DNA from: DATDRS01 sp035291605
GTDB lineage: Bacteria; Chloroflexota; Anaerolineae; Anaerolineales; UBA6663
Direction: 5' to 3'
Assembly (NCBI GenBank): GCA_035291605.1
Contig: DATDRS010000482.1
Location: forward strand, 1 to 13,570
DNA length: 13,570 nt
Shown: piece by piece, positions 12,828-13,570 of the stretch
Numbering within the stretch: position 1 is the stretch's first letter
Layout of the letters: every line of letters starts with the position of its first letter
The notes under the pieces: generated by a model
Database searches by the model: none
The model's input: only the letters and a program-made list of their open reading frames with translations
What the model was told of the DNA's origin: nothing
Translations under genes and position numbers: made by a program

Positions 12828-13570
12828 ATGGAAACCACTCTTCATTCCAAAACCAAAACGGTCGTCATCGGCCCGGGACGGCCGTTCGTGGTGATCGGCG
12901 AGCGCATCAATCCAAGCGGGCGCAAGAAACTCGGGGCCGAGATGGCCGCCGGGGATTTCAGCCGGGTGAAGAAGGATGCCGGGGCCCAGGTCGCCGCGGG
13001 AGCCCACATGCTCGACGTTAATGCCGGCGTCCCCATCGCGGACGAGGCCGCCCTGCTTGTCTCGGCGATCCAGGCTATCTCCGAAGTGACCGATGCGCCG
13101 TTGTGTATAGACTCGTCGGTCGTGGAGGCGCTGGAGGCCGCGCTCGTCGTCTACCAGGGCAAAGCGCTGGTCAACTCAGTCACGGGCGAGGACGAACGGC
13201 TGGAGCGGTTGCTGCCGGTGATCAAAAAACACGGCGCGGCGGTCATCGGCATGGCGAACGACGAGACCGGCATCTCGAACGATCCGGAGTACCGCCTGAA
13301 CGTGGCGCGGAAGATCGTCCAGCGCGCGCAGGATTACGGCATCCCGCCGCAGGATGTATTGATTGACCCGCTAACCCTCACCGTCGCCGCCGACCCACAG
13401 GCCGGTCAGGTCACGCTGCAAACCATGCGCCTCATCCGCGCCGAGCTGGGCGTGAACATGGTCTGTGGGGCGAGCAACATTTCGTTCGGCCTGCCTGACC
13501 GGTCGGGCCTCAACGCGGCCTACCTGGCGATGGCGATGACCTGCGGCCTCACGTGCGCGATTACCGATCC
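12828..13570 (+). CDS. Methyltetrahydrofolate:corrinoid methyltransferase-like protein (pterin-binding), 3' end missing
   Basis: The frame is open from ATG at 12828 to the end of the window, giving the first 247 residues of a dihydropteroate synthase-fold methyltransferase (MeTr/AcsE/MtgA group). Key motifs are GERINPSG (24-31), LDVNAG (62-67), CIDSS (93-97), NSVTGE (116-121), LIDPLTL (178-184) and GASNISFGLP (214-223). This family moves a methyl group between methylated corrinoid protein and tetrahydrofolate; here methyl-corrinoid to THF is the expected direction. Only a few tens of residues should be missing, as intact members are about 260-300. The gene starts 2 nt after the corrinoid protein stop, with AGAAG upstream, so it is translationally linked to it. 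It is the third enzyme of the pathway and closes the visible part of the operon. Confidence 0.9.
   Translation, partial: METTLHSKTKTVVIGPGRPFVVIGERINPSGRKKLGAEMAAGDFSRVKKDAGAQVAAGAHMLDVNAGVPIADEAALLVSAIQAISEVTDAPLCIDSSVVEALEAALVVYQGKALVNSVTGEDERLERLLPVIKKHGAAVIGMANDETGISNDPEYRLNVARKIVQRAQDYGIPPQDVLIDPLTLTVAADPQAGQVTLQTMRLIRAELGVNMVCGASNISFGLPDRSGLNAAYLAMAMTCGLTCAITD

Overview
The window is GC-rich bacterial DNA with tightly packed genes, several non-ATG starts (TTG, GTG) and short intergenic spacers filled with palindromic or degenerate tandem repeats. That style, together with the gene content (DadA-like oxidoreductase, non-pyrrolysine MttB-type methyltransferase operon, YitT protein, double hotdog thioesterase), suggests Chloroflexota (an Anaerolineae-like lineage). 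This is an inference from gene style, not a proof. No integrase, transposase, CRISPR array or phage gene is visible.

Layout. (1) Bases 1-169 are the 3' part of a tmRNA (ssrA), closed by a rho-independent terminator (171-213). (2) On the minus strand, 2118 to 328, a two-gene operon encodes a homocysteine S-methyltransferase family protein and then a double hotdog acyl-CoA thioesterase-like protein. (3) A compact divergent promoter region (2151-2218) serves that operon and, on the plus strand, a DadA-like FAD-dependent amino acid/amine oxidoreductase (2236-3480). (4) After a hairpin terminator there is a promoter, then a roughly 140-bp nested palindromic element, then a TTG-started metallophosphoesterase gene (3748-4692) and an APC-superfamily amino acid permease (4782-6437). 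(5) A small nucleotidyltransferase-fold protein resembling AbiEii (6485-7240) follows a perfect 28-bp palindrome. (6) A YitT-family membrane protein (7505-8401) overlaps a PfkB-like protein (8382-9521) that lacks the usual catalytic Asp. (7) A minus-strand remnant of a cupredoxin C-terminus (about 9508-9594) lies just before a strong promoter/operator. (8) The rest (9716-13570) is an apparent operon: a GntR/HutC regulator, an MttB-superfamily methyltransferase, its corrinoid protein, and a truncated pterin-binding methyltransferase that runs off the end.

How they may work together. The last three enzymes are the classic parts of a corrinoid demethylation pathway. MttB-like protein moves a methyl group from a quaternary or tertiary amine to cobalamin on the corrinoid protein, and the pterin-binding enzyme passes it to tetrahydrofolate. 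The HutC regulator, with a clean operator (9682-9699) over its own transcription start, probably switches the operon in response to a small effector. The permease, the DadA-like oxidoreductase and the homocysteine methyltransferase upstream could belong to the same amine/betaine theme, but only neighbourhood supports this. The substrate cannot be read from the sequence. The best leads for something undescribed are the corrinoid operon with unknown substrate, the degenerate PfkB-like protein coupled to YitT, and the structured element between promoter and start codon of the metallophosphoesterase gene.
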